From: Hanleya hanleyi | Taxonomy: Eukaryota > Mollusca > Polyplacophora > Lepidopleurida > Hanleyidae | Assembly: GCA_036873755.1 (NCBI GenBank) | Contig: JAVTVY010037291.1 | Coordinates: forward strand, 62,001-126,000 | DNA length: 64,000 nt | Direction of reading: 5' to 3' | Shown here: one piece after another, positions 1 through 11,859 of the stretch | How the letters are laid out: each line of letters starts with the position of its first letter | How positions within the stretch are numbered: position 1 is the stretch's first letter | Translations under genes and position numbers: made by a program | The notes under the pieces: model-generated | What the model was told of the DNA's origin: nothing | Seen by the model: only the letters and a program-made list of their open reading frames with translations | The model's database searches: none

Positions 1-196
1 GCATTACAGAACTACCAAGTCACAGAAACCTCACTGAGAATAATACAGTATCGGTAATTGTCATCGTCACGAGAACAACAGCTCTTCCCAGGCGTATTCC
101 CTACGTGTATAGCCGTTACCGATAAAGGCATATCGTTACGGCCAATCACAATTGGCTGATCGTGACTACGCAAACTATCTGTGCATGTGTGTTATC

Positions 197-640
197 CATT
201 TGCGTACACTTCGCCATCCATAAGATGGCTTGCGAATCGTGTGTCTCCATTATCGCGGAGCGATATCCGGTACTTTACCGGATTCTGTTCGGCCTTCATC
301 CGGCAGAGAACAGACTCGAGAAATCTGTTAAATTTCAGGTTTTCATACCACTTCGGAAACAGATATTGCCTGGGCTTACAAAATACATATTTATGAATAA
401 CTTTCGTATCATCCAAGAGGTGTGGTAGATCTGTAATTTTGAACAAGTACATGTAGGACATCACATGACTCGAAAATAGCGGGTTACGTCGGTAGACTTT
501 AGCTGATTGGCTGACGAAGTCAGGTGGTATTGATTTCTGGAAATTCCCGCTTGCAGTTGTCGAAAGTAGGCTGAAAATGAATACACACGATCCCAGGGTC
601 AGTCTTATCGCGTAAAGATGACCCAGATGGTTACAGGTTG
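197..640. mobile_element. 0.45 kb dispersed repeat, copy 1 (10-bp TSD)
   Basis: First of three copies in this window, with others at 1077-1525 and 32310-32730. Every copy starts CATTTGCGTACAC and ends near GGTTACAGGTTG. This copy is flanked by the exact 10-bp direct repeat GTGTGTTATC at 187-196 and 641-650. No terminal inverted repeat and no coding capacity are visible. The constant 10-bp duplication suggests a non-autonomous transposon (MULE-like) or a SINE-like element; the family is not identified. Confidence 0.75.
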
Positions 641-650
641 GTGTGTTATC

Positions 651-1066
651 CTACCTGCGCATGTGTATAGTACACATATTTGAGGTGGTTGTTAAATAAT
701 GACATTTCGATTGTTCGTAGCCGTAGATCACGGGGTTCGTGAGGCCTGACATAATATTTTCATGGATAATGCACGAACTAACGACCCAGTGCGGTATTTT
801 AGCCAGAGTCATCCCCTCTGAAGGAGTGAGGATGGTAATACTGTGAGTTTGCCTTTGTTATGGAAATGTCTTGGGCTCTGTGTGCCTGCCAGCTCTTTAT
901 TAACAAGGATCCATGAGAAAACGGTGCATTGACCTCAGACTGCTGACCACTGGTGATAGCTGAATTGGTCTCCCACAAGCGCAAATTGGGTAGGGAACAA
1001 GGCCACTATGAACCGAGACCAATCATATCCAATGATCCAGAAGCGACCATTTGTGACTCGCTTCAG
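651..1066. other. gene-free stretch between two repeat copies
   Basis: No convincing exon, RNA gene or repeat boundary was seen between the first two copies of the 0.45 kb repeat. The short open frames lack recognisable domains. Confidence 0.4.
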
Positions 1067-1076
1067 ATTCTATCGA

Positions 1077-1525
1077 CATTTGCGTACACTTCGCCACCCA
1101 TAAGATGGCTTGCGAATCGTGTGTCTCCATTATCGCGGAGCGATATCCGGTACTTTACCGCATTCTGTTCGGTCTTCATCCGGCGGAGAACAGACTCGAG
1201 AAATCTGATAAATTACTGGTTCTCATACCACTTCGGAAACAGATATTGCCTGGGCTTACAAAATATATATCGATGAATAACTTTCGTATCATCCAAGGGG
1301 TGTGGTAGATCTGTAATTTTGAACAAGTAGCACATCACATGACTCGAAAATGGCGAGTTACGTTGGGGTTACGTCGGTAGACTTTAGCTGATTGGCTGAC
1401 GAAGTCACGTGGTATTGATTTCTGGAAATTCCCTCTTGCAGTTGCCGAAAGTAGGCTGGAAATGGATACACACGATCTCAGGGTCAGTCTTACCGCGTAT
1501 AGATGACCCAGATGGTTACAGGTTG
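1077..1525. mobile_element. 0.45 kb dispersed repeat, copy 2 (10-bp TSD)
   Basis: Second copy, same orientation as copy 1 and about 0.9 kb downstream of it. It is flanked by the 10-bp direct repeat ATTCTATCGA (1067-1076 and 1526-1535); the adjacent CA on both sides makes the match look longer. The flanking duplication differs from that of copy 1, so the two arose by separate insertions rather than by segmental duplication. Confidence 0.75.
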
Positions 1526-1959
1526 ATTCTATCGACAGTCTGGCAGCTTTCTTGGCACGAAATAATGGGCGTATTAGAAGGAAGTACGCTGTTTTCATCG
1601 TCGCGAGCACAACAGCTTTCCCTTGTATTCTATAGCCCTGGATCCGCAGAATGTCTGTTGTCAGAGAAGTTTCTGTAGATTCGTATATCGTTGCAATGCA
1701 TTAACCAAGGTAGTCGGAGAGGGGTGCGTGTATGATGCTCATCATGCTGTACAGTGGATTAATATTAGAGATATTAGGGGTATATCTTCAAACGAAACCT
1801 GAACCTATATCCAGCCAGCTTAATTGCCAAAATGTGCATTTGATTTAAACCAGATCTAAACACGAACCGTGCAAAGCACTGATAACCCCTCGGCATTGGT
1901 GGTATTGAAATAGGGCCCTTGTTGAAGAACAAGTAGTTGATTGTAACAAGCAATTGGTG

Positions 1960-4035
1960 ACAAAATTGACAGCTTAACGTAGTAGTGAATCAGAAAATAT
2001 AGGTCAATCTGACAAGGTTTATGCATCATGATGACAAGCCTATGTGATTTAAGTGACGCCCAAAAATAGGTCAATCTCACTTTGCGATAGACTTCCGCTC
2101 TATGACCACATGCCTGTGTTATGCCGGTTTGGTGCTCCAAGGCAGACATTTTTCAGATAATTTGACGGTGACAAATTGATAGTATCTGATCTGGTGACCG
2201 AAAAAACTGGGTCGATCGCACCGATTTTCGATAGGATGCATGTTTGATGTAAGTTTGGCGTATACCTAGGATTATTTATTCTTGAGATATGATGATATGA
2301 ACGTACGTAAATGCATGATGACAATACCCCTAGGACTATGGCAAGCCGTTTTGGTATTTATTCCTTTATTTTTGATATCAAAAATAAATTTTTTGATATC
2401 AAAAATAAATGTGCGCCGTTTTCGTATTTAATCGGATAATTGTTGATATCAAAAATACTATTTTTGATATCAACAATTCTATTATGGATATCAAAAATTC
2501 TTTTTTTGATATCAAAAATAGAATTGTTGATATCAAAAATAGTATTTTTGATATCAAAAAAAGAATTTTTGATATCAAAAATAAACCGTTTATTTTTGAT
2601 ATCAAAAATTCTATTTTTTGATATCAAAAATACTATTTTTGATATCAAAAATACTATTTTTGATATCAAAAAAAGAATTTTTGATATCAAAAATATTTTA
2701 GATGTCAAAAATTCTTTTTTTGATATCAAAAATAAAAGTTTATTTTTGATATCAAAAATTAACCATTTCCGGTACAGTTCTATAATGACTTCTCCCTCGC
2801 TATCTACGGGTTGTACTTCCTGTGCCAAGGAAGGTCGGTCCAGGAAGGTCATTTGCCCACTGTGATTTTGGTGACAGCTTCGCAGACCCACAATTTGATC
2901 GGTGTCTGGTGAAATCATGGCAGGTATAGAATCAGTTTATAAAATGCGTACAGCGTCGGGACTGAGGAGCGAAATTGTATAAAATCAATAAACAAGGGGA
3001 AATTGTAGATTGAATGATAGCTCTTGAATATATGAACAACCAACGACAGAATTTGTGTAATTTGCATCATGATTTTTATGAGTTGGAGATTGAGTTGAGG
3101 TCCGTGAATCCGTTATTTTGTATGGTAGCACTTTTTGAGATGAAGCAAAAAATGGGAGATAAATCTTGGTAAGGGAGAGCGCATTATTTCCGTTTTGGTG
3201 TAAGCGTCCTCTATTTTTGATATCAAAAATAAACGGTTTATTTTTGATATCAAAAATACTATTTTGGATATCAAAAAAAGAATTTTTGATATCAAAAATA
3301 AACCGTTTATTTTTGATATCAAAAATAGTATTTTTGATATCAAAAAAAGAATTTTTGATATCAAAAATACTATTTTGGATATCAAAAATAAACTCTTATT
3401 TTTGATATCAAAAAAAGAATTTTTGATATCAAAAAAAGAATTTTGGATATCCAAAATAGTATTTTTGATATCAAAAATACTATTTTGGATATCAAAAATA
3501 CTATTTTGGATATCAAAAATAAATGAATAAATACCAAAACGGCTTGCCATATAGGACAGTTATGGCTGTAGTACATGATCTGATGTGTGTTTAGTGAAAG
3601 TTCAGTGAACCTAGGCCTTATCATACTTGAAATATGGTGGCAATAAGCAGCCAAAGATGAAGGACAAATCTGACCCAGAGACCCGACAAAATCAGTCAAT
3701 CTCACCGATTTTGATAGACTTTTGCTTCAAGATATACATATGTGAAGTAAGTTTGATGCTCCTAAGCATAATCATTCTTGAGATATTGTGGGAAAAATCA
3801 ATTCATGATAAATTGACACAGTTTGACCTGGTGACCTGGGAAATATAAATCAATCTCGCTGATTTTCAATAGGCTTCTGCTCTGTGACCATATGCATGTT
3901 TGATGTAAGTTTGGTATTCCTAGGCATAGGCGTTCTTGACATATGTTGGTAACAATAAATCGTAGACGGACCTACGGACGTGCATGTTGACGACAAATTA
4001 CCCTTCGTGCAATATTGCCCGAGGGATACAAAACT
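1960..4035. repeat. Modular tandem array with a CGGAC cap, split by a foldback element
   Basis: Degenerate units of roughly 165-170 bp, each carrying phrases such as GACCTGGTGACC, CAATCTCACCGATTTT and ATGTTTGATGTAAGTTTGG, occur at about 1960-2335 and again at 3552-3960. The foldback element at 2336-3551 interrupts them. The array ends near 3965-4030 in a run of CGGAC-like repeats followed by TGCCCGAGGGATA. The same cap follows a different array at about 22020-22088, so array bodies seem exchangeable while the cap is shared. No coding function is seen. Confidence 0.6.
2336..3551. mobile_element. Foldback element with two GATATC-palindrome arrays
   Basis: The outer arms are inverted copies of TATGGCAAGCCGTTTTGG plus neighbouring bases (2337-2363 and 3524-3550). 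Inside are two arrays, about 2376-2757 and 3216-3515, with roughly 16 and 14 copies of the palindrome ATTTTTGATATCAAAAAT at spacings near 20 bp. The unique core between them (2760-3200) shows no gene. TAGGA at 2331-2335 and 3552-3556 may be a 5-bp target duplication. Both strands are open for long distances across the arrays only because the palindrome lacks stop codons, so those frames are not genes. Confidence 0.7.
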
Positions 4036-4039
4036 CGCT

Positions 4040-5085
4040 CCATCTTACATGTCGCATGGAGCGGTTTTGTAGATCTGGTTTTAACCAGATTGCAGATTCG
4101 ATTGGATTGGATTTGATTTTTCCGCCATTCTGATGGACCATTCCAACAACCGGTATTTGGGAAAAAAGGTAAAATCGGACGACGTCAAATCACCCAAGCA
4201 AAGCTCCCACACACACAAACACAACCGAAAAAAAAATCAAAAAATCACCGACATCAAAAAGTTTTTTGTTTTTTTTCTACAAATGTTAGAGAATTAGCTG
4301 AGACAAACACACACATCCCATTCTGTGCGGTTAGTACGTTGATGTGGTTAATATCCAATGCAAACATTTGAAATTGGGTTATGCTAACACCATAGTTCAT
4401 AAGAGTTTCGGGTGGGAGAGAGGGTTTGTGGGGTGGCGGTCTAAATATCGGGTCTTTATAAATATAACCCCATGCTTGATATGTCAAATTCACATATGTA
4501 AACCATGTGGTTATGTATAGTGACCATGTCGACACTTCGCCTTGGAAACCACCTCCCATACCACCTTTCGAAACTCTTGTTTCGTGGGCCTGGGTGTGTT
4601 GGTTTGCGTGTAACTTACACAAATGTACACACAAATGTGAACTTATTATTCCCAATGAAGAAACTCTAGAAGTCTATTATTTGGAGAAATAGGCATCAAA
4701 TTGTGATTATCCATAAGAGATATGGACCCTGCTTACAGGAAGGTTTTATGGGATCGAACATAAGACTATAATACATCTGATACTTATTTTTAGAATATTC
4801 TCTCGTTATATTACATCTCTAATATAATATTCTTTTCCTTTTTTTGTTTTGGAGCGATGAAGCAAACGATAGAATGTACTGCAAATCATTCATCGTGGAT
4901 GTCATCGCGAGAGTGTATCGTACAAAATAATGCTGACTGCAGGCAGAGTGTCACCCGGTGATGCATGTTTCTGGTAACAATAGACTTCTGAGTTGAACTT
5001 GTTTTCGAAGTGAAGAAAGCTAATTCCAGTATAGAGGAGAAAAAGTTCGAGTGGGTAACGTATACATTGTAGTTTCTGTGTATAT
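4040..5085. other. gene-free stretch downstream of the protocadherin cytoplasmic exon
   Basis: No further protocadherin exon could be recognised here, although the exon at 5088-5229 ends in phase 1 and needs at least one more. The segment holds A-rich simple sequence near 4200-4270 and a minus-strand open frame at 4254-4655 with no recognisable domain. Confidence 0.35.
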
Positions 5086-5087
5086 AC

Positions 5088-5229
5088 CTTGCTCGTCTAA
5101 GGGGTAATGACGCCCGCTGTGGACGTCGTCTTCACTTCCCCCTCGTCCGCTGTCACTCGTCGCCGTTTCACCAGACATGTCACTCGTCGCGTCGTCCGGT
5201 CTTTTTGTCACATCAAATACACTGTTACC
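5088..5229 (-). CDS. Protocadherin cytoplasmic exon (exon 2)
   Basis: This 142-nt exon encodes 47 residues of acidic, serine-rich cytoplasmic tail (start GNSVFDVTKRP, centre TATSDSGRGGSEDDVHS, end HYPLDEQ). Such Ser/Asp-Gly-Arg-Gly motifs are typical of protocadherin tails. On the minus strand the acceptor reads AACCAG before GGT and the donor is CAAG followed by GTATAT. The exon starts in phase 0, exactly matching the phase-0 donor of the large exon at 9037-11811, and leaves in phase 1, so another exon must follow. Joining the two exons is an inference from phase, strand and tail composition; no transcript evidence was available. Confidence 0.72.
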
Positions 5230-5488
5230 CTGGTTATAATGAAATAAAATGAACTTATTAAATTCACGGAAATATTGCCTCAGATATAAGCGTCCTTTGT
5301 TAAGCCGGACTCTGGTCTGCATGTGATTCCAGCGCCAACCTATATAGTACGTTAAAACATGGCAAACAAGAAAACTTATTGATGCAGATTGTCAATGCCG
5401 GCGGAAACGTTTTTAGCTTATAATCTATGTATTATAAGCCGATTACGTGTGCATCTGGTGAATACAGTTCACGATGCACCATTATGGT

Positions 5489-6060
5489 TAGCTCTGGTAT
5501 AGCCTTGTTCCATACTACGTGAGAACAACGCTATGGCTGTAAACCAGTCACCAGATGGAGTTGTTCGGAAAATGCTGTACGGGCAATATTTGCCGAACCA
5601 ATTGGCTATAACCAATAAAATAATTCGATTCTATGTCCACTTACCTTTCATAAAAACACCTTGTTTATCAGCGTCTGTCCATTTTTAGCTTGGCAAGAGA
5701 TCAAAACTCGGACGAGGGGGGTAAAACTGTCCACATCGCCGCCATCTTGCATCGATCAGAACGCTGATTACGCGCCATAACAACTCGCGATAAACACTAC
5801 ACGCACAACGGCGATGCGGACAGTTTTACCCCCTCGTCCGTGTTTAGACGTCTTGTAAGACTAAAAATGGGCAGTCGCTGATAAACAAGGTGTTTTTATG
5901 AAAGGTAAGTGGACATAGAATCGAATTATTTTATTGGTTATTGTCAATTTGTTCGGCAAATATTGCCCGTACAGCATTTTCCCAACAACTCCATCTGGTG
6001 ACTGGTTTACAGCCATAGCGTTGTTCTCACGTAGTATCGAACAAGGCTATACCAGAGCTA
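5489..6060. mobile_element. MULE-like foldback MITE with 9-bp TSD
   Basis: The element is 572 bp with near-continuous inverted repeats of about 250-270 bp, starting TAGCTCTGGTATAGCC and ending in the complement. It is flanked by the exact 9-bp direct repeat CATTATGGT at 5480-5488 and 6061-6069. A 9-bp duplication and long terminal inverted repeats fit Mutator-like elements. It lies in the intron between the two protocadherin exons and has no coding capacity. Confidence 0.88.
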
Positions 6061-6069
6061 CATTATGGT

Positions 6070-8900
6070 TAAAAAAAACGTCGATTTGTTTGTTTTCATT
6101 AAAGGTTTGACTAATGTAGTTCGCGAAAGGACCCATCTGGAAAGTGTGGGGTTAGCCGGAAGTTAAGTGCTTGCTGGCAAAATGTGCACATGAACCGCAT
6201 GTCGAACTAGGACTTTGAAAGTAATGTGCGCTGGTTGACGTATTAAGTCACTTCACATAGCCTGATGCATGTGAGAGTTCGCGCTGCGGCATTATATATG
6301 GGACCCATCATCAAGCCACTATTTCTTTATTGATGTGTGTCATTGTAAATTAAGCCTAGATCGACTTTCTCTACACATCAATCCGATCCACGTGTTTTAC
6401 TGTTTCGAGTTTTTAGTAAGTTACTCGCAGTTCAATCTCACACATTTTGCTGCAGACGTACAGGTGAATAACTTGATCATGTATGGTCATCGATTTGGTC
6501 TCTCAGCCATAATAAAATAGTACTAAAGGACATTTATTCGATGAATTCATTATAACAGAATTAATATTAATGTGTTAACCACGAACGGGTGATACAATCC
6601 TGTCGTTTTACGATATGAAACTAGTTGGATCACTCCACGGCACGTCTGCGAAGTATGGCTCGAGAAAACACCTGTTACTCGTTCAATATCAAGATGGCCG
6701 CCCCCATGGTAAGTGAATTCAGCGCCGCCGGAAACAAGGTAGCTTCCGAATCGGATTTCATAAAGAAGGTAATAGTGACAGCTCTGACAGCGAGAAAATG
6801 AATAAAATTCAACGATCCTTTTAAAATAATTTATTGTCAATAAGTTAGTTATTGACATTTCTCAATCGCCATGTGGAACAATAAGAGACGAAATTAACTT
6901 CAACATACGCCCGCAAAATACAAGAAAAAAGATCTAAACAAAACGCTCTCCATCTTTACATGTTAAGATTTAAGATCTGGGACCAAGGTTAGTGTTTCCG
7001 TGTTCAAAATCCGAGCTCTCACCACGTAAAGGTCGAGTGTCTGACCCGTTCCACGAGGGGGCGACAGGTGTACGGCGTATGCAAAACTCGTCTTCTCATA
7101 TATTTTTTCTTTATTTCATCAGATTAATATTTGTTCTCTAGAAACCGTGAGAACATTAGATTAACATTTATAGAATTTACATATATCGATCAATTGCATG
7201 AGACATTTCTCAGTTCATAATATCGCGAGATCAACCTGTCTTTTGACATGAACTTTACGTTTCAAAAATATATCTCAGAATTGTGGAGAAACCCTATAAT
7301 TGGTCAGTACTCAGAACATGGAAGTTAATCCCAGATCTACACGAGGGACAAGAAAGATGGGAGCGAATTTTGTAGATCTGGCTTTAATCACATTGTCCCA
7401 AACTACACTCAGCATTGCCTCGTTTGGGAAGTCTGTAAGCCCTGATCTTTTGGCCTCGAAATTACCTTGGTGATTCTTCCCTCTTGGTTGTTAGATCATG
7501 TTAAGGCATATCCGAATATTGGACATAATGTACAGAATTGTAGAGGGTCACATTTCTCTCAACCGGACTAAATGCATTCATTTTATACTTCTATGGTAAA
7601 AGAAAAAAGGTTGTGTTTATACTGAAGGGAAATAAAAGTTGGATATCTTCTATTTTCTATCCTAATATAGGGGCCACAATACCGCAGTCCTTCGCAAACA
7701 TTTCGATATTTTTAACACCTGTATATGCAATTCCCAGGTAATTAGGAGACATCAACATAATCATATCGCGGTTAAGAGTGGCCCACTTGACGCTTCAGGT
7801 GGGCCGATTTGTACCTCCTTGCCCCAAGGTGATAAAAGCCCATGAGTTACACACAATACAAGTGTTAATACTTTAGGGTCGAACCGGTACTGAACTACGG
7901 AATGGGGGCCTCGGAATGCAGGTGAATAACGGGTGTGAAATCTGGACGCAATTTTAGCAATAGTTTACGATGGAATGCTGAGGGCATTTTTAACAAAATG
8001 TAAAGCACACAGGCAATATGTGGATTCGAATCCGACCGGATTACTACTGAGTTCATATATGCATGGTACTAGTATAGTAATGTAACAGTTTTTAACGCAC
8101 AGCTTAATGACAGACAAAGAGATGACAGAAAAGAATGATTGAGGAATACTAAAGCGCTTCTAAAAGTAAAATAGAGTAAAAGGGCGCATCAGTTTATAGC
8201 TTGAAGTGATGCCACATTACAAGAAGCTGGAACGAGAATGTTCAAGTTGAGGAAGCTAATGCAAGGCTTTACTGTAGCGTTTGATCACGAAGACAACATT
8301 CTCAATATTAAGCATTTATTCACTAGATATTCAATATTCACTACGGTATTCACTAATATTATTTGAGGATACTCACCCTGGGGTCATGCAACCACATTTT
8401 CCCATCAGCTATCATGCGAGGGGAGGGGGTGGCTACGTCGTTCGCTAGTTGTCTTCCCTTGTCTTTTTGAGGATCCACCCAGATAAAGTTTAAGGAATTA
8501 GGACTCTGCAATACAGTTGATCTCGCATTTTAATCACAGAATCCATGAAGCAACAAGTAAATGGGTTATCTTATTATCTTATTAGGAATAAGAGGCCAAC
8601 TCATCTTTACTTGCACGGGGAACGTCTAATTCAGAGAGCTGTCAATACACAGATGAAATAGTGGGCTAAAACCGAGAAGAAAAAAAAATCTTGTGATTCA
8701 CTCAATATAAGTTGTTCAACTGAAGTCAAATAAATACGCCATTCAGCGCCGTTTATAAGCAGATATAAATGTGAAATTATTCAATTTTAATGTCAGTCAT
8801 TTCGAAGGCCCAGAAATATCAGACCTGAGAAAAGTTCTAATTGGTTGAACAAATGCAAATAATTGAACAGAAAGAAGCAGGATGAACAGCCAAGAAAGAA
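6070..8900. other. Protocadherin intron, no gene seen
   Basis: AT-rich intronic sequence. A short hairpin (GGCCCAC at about 7781 paired with GTGGGCC at about 7800) stands out. No exon with paired splice sites or a known domain was found on either strand. Confidence 0.4.
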
Positions 8901-9036
8901 ATCACATAAGCCAAACAAAACTGCACAACTTCATGTCAATTAATTCTGCACACAATTTAAAAAATATATATAATGATACACAGAATGCGCACAAAATGCA
9001 ACACGATATTCGGTTGTCCGAGCACAGGTTACTTAC

Positions 9037-11811
9037 CCCTAATGCATGCTGTTGTCTGGCGACGTCATGATGTTGTCTGACCATATCGTGTGGCTGCCTG
9101 ATCACGTCATGCTGCTGTTTTCTTGGGCTGTCTCCAGGAGGAGGATCTGTTGAGGATTCCTCAGAGAGGAGACTGTGTTCATTTTCGAAAACAAAGTTCA
9201 CACCTTTCTTATTTTTACTATTAATATTTCCCGAATGGTCATTGTTGGGAATATTAGAGTCTCGAACAGAACTTGCCTTCAGTCCTTTCTGCGAGAATTT
9301 ATCTTTGCTGTCCGTACTGGTATCGCTATCCTCTCGCAAGTTTTTCCGTCTGATTACAAATATTATCACTATTATTATCACTGAGACAAAAGTTGTAGAA
9401 CAAATCACAGCTATGACTATAATGAAATTGCTGGGTATCCCGTCTTTTCTGGGTATGGACACTGCGGTATCGTTGACACGAACCACGGTGACATTGAGAC
9501 GAGTTAAAGTCACCCTCTGCGGCGTACCACCATCCTTTACAGAAATTAACAAAGTGAATTTCTCTTGGGAAATTATTTCCTCGTTAATATTCTTAGTTAG
9601 GAACATTTCTCCATTTTCGGAATTCAGTTGGAACAGGTTTCTTGGATCGCCAGTAATGACGGCATACGTCAGAGTTTTGTTCTCGCCATCGTCCGGGTCA
9701 TGCGCAACCACAGTTCCAAATGGAGACGTTTTCGTCCGATTGGTATAGACTGTCACTGAACTGGCCGAGCTGTTTGGGAATGATATATTTGGGGAGTTGT
9801 CATTAATATCCAACACTTTAACATAGACAGAAACTAATGAAGAAAGTGGTCGTTCCCCCTTATCAGAGGCCATAACGGTCAGAGTTATAGAAGGGTATAG
9901 TTCCCGGTCTATAGACTGGACCGTGCTGATTACTCCAGCTGATGAGGAGATAATGAAGATCCCGCGAGTTTCAGCAGTGTCCTGTAGGGAGTATACTACT
10001 TCTCCTCCGGCGCCAAGGTCAGGGTCTTTGGCATAAACACTACCTACTGCAACATCAACCGGTCCCTCTTCTGTGACATTAAATTCGTAAGCGGTTTGGT
10101 TAAACTCTGGCACTTCGTCGTTGGCATCAAGGACGCTCACGACAACTGTAACATTTCGTGTTAGCGGTAAAAGTCCATTATCACGGGCTATGACGTAAAA
10201 CGATATTTCCGGTTTTGTCTCGTAGTCAAGTCTTTGTTTAATGGATAACATTCCTGAATCTGTATCAATTCCGAAGTAACGGCTGTCCACTCCATACAAT
10301 TCGTAGGAGATCTTTCCATTACGTCCAGTATCTGCGTCGCTAGCACTGACTTGGATGATGTCTTGACCTATAGTAGCGTTTTCTCGGACGGATACAAGAT
10401 AAGAAGGGGGCAGAAAAGTAGGATAATTGTCATTTTCGTCCTTTACATTGACAATGAAAGATCCGTTAGCGGACCTTTTTGAATTGCCTCTATCCTCGCA
10501 TATCACTGTAACATCAAATTCCGGTTTCGTTTCCCTGTCAAGTTTTGTATTCAAAAGAACCTGGAATTCGTTTTCGTAAAGGTGTTCCAGTTTGAAATAA
10601 TTCTCAATTATTACACAGTCCACTTCCGCATTCTGGCCACTGTCTTTGTCTAAAACAGAAATATGGGCCACAAAATCGTTCGGATTTGAATTTTCGGAAA
10701 TTTCGGCGTGATCCAGGCCAGAGAGAAAGTTAAAGTTTATATCAGGAGAATTGTCGTTGACGTCCAGTATATTAACCAAGGCCAAAGCTTGTGAGGATTC
10801 TGACGGAGCTCCCTGGTCATAGGCTTCAACCACCAGACGGTATAGTTTCACATCTTCATAATCTACAGGTCCTTTAACAATGATTTCTCCGGTAGTATCA
10901 TTAATTAAAAGCACATTCTGTATTTTGGACATTGTAGATCTAGTAAATCTGTATTTCACCAGACCATTAACACCTGTATCCTCATCAGTTGCAATTACCT
11001 GAATGACAGGTGTATCCACTGATAAGTTCTCTCTCACCGTCACATTGTAGAGAGATTCAGAAAACACCGGGGAATGATCGTTAACATCTAACACTACAAT
11101 ATTAACTGTGACTGTTCCGGTTCTCTGAGGGGTGCCGCCATCTTTAGCCAGAACTCTCATCTGGTAAGAGGCCAGCTTTTCTCTGTCCAATTTCTCTCTC
11201 ACTACAATCCCGATTTCGGGTGTCCCGTCCAAATTTTTGATAATGCTTATTCTGAACTGGCCAATTTCAGGAACAAGCTCATAAGTCTGAACGGTGTTGT
11301 TCCCACTGGCATCTTCATCCGTTGCGCCACTGACTGGCAAGGTGAAATTCACAGGCACAGACTCCAGAACACTGATGTGGATTTCCGGTTCAGGGAATTC
11401 TGGGTCGTTATCATTCATGTCCTTCACGATTACCCTCACGCGGAAAATTTGGAAGAAACTGTCCGAGAACGCGGCTACATCGAGGTCTATATAACAGGGA
11501 TTATCTGGTTGGTCAGGACATAAGGTTTCTCGGTCTAACCGTTCTGTTGTGTAGATTGCACCAGTTATATCATCAATTCGCAAGTAAGCTGTCTTGGGGT
11601 TTCCCTGGGCGAAGAAGGTAAATCGTAACTCGGCTTTGTTAGTTGATCGAACGGCTTCATTGAATTGTGGTCCATCTGCAATATTTCCAACTAGTGTGTC
11701 CCTTGGTTCTTCTTCTAACACGTTCAAGGTATACGTTTGTCCAAGAACATTGGAACACAACGCAACTAGATAGACGGCCAGTAGAAAGACGTTCTTTTCT
11801 GTAGATGTCAT
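9037..11811 (-). CDS. Protocadherin, ectodomain/transmembrane exon
   Basis: This single exon encodes 925 residues of a cell-surface, calcium-dependent adhesion protein. The ATG at 11811 is chosen because the frame upstream of it opens only with TTG; A at -3 gives a fair Kozak context. In order: a signal peptide ending near LCSNVLGQ; seven cadherin repeats, with calcium-binding motifs such as DMNDNDPEF, LDVNDHSPVF, LDVNDNSPD, DENDNYPTF, LDANDEVPEF and LDINDNSPN, and LDRE/LDYE plus DxD motifs; a transmembrane helix at about residues 795-820; then a 105-residue tail with RQxHDV-type repeats. The exon stops at a strong donor, GGG followed by GTAAGT, so the frame continuing to 8902 is intron. The next exon is probably 5088-5229. 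Seven repeats resemble delta-1 protocadherins; large single-exon ectodomains are common in molluscan protocadherin clusters. No frame damage is seen. Confidence 0.96.
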
Positions 11812-11859
11812 TGTGGAATTATCATTTTTCTTCAAAACGTTCTGACGTTCACCTAGTTA

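Noticed and set aside
2358..3705. Long open frames on both strands over the GATATC arrays (FDIKN/FLISK repeats)
   Set aside because: The palindromic 18-bp unit contains no stop codon in several frames, so both strands stay open; no start context, domain or splice site supports coding.
4254..4655. 133-codon minus-strand frame
   Set aside because: No domain, no splice context fitting the protocadherin phase, and low-complexity ends.
8902..9036. Continuation of the protocadherin frame to a stop at 8902
   Set aside because: A consensus donor (GGG then GTAAGT) ends the exon at 9037 and a phase-matched exon exists at 5229; the extra residues are not tail-like.
11812..11835. Upstream protocadherin start at 11835
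   Set aside because: That codon is TTG; the first ATG is at 11811 and begins directly before a signal peptide.
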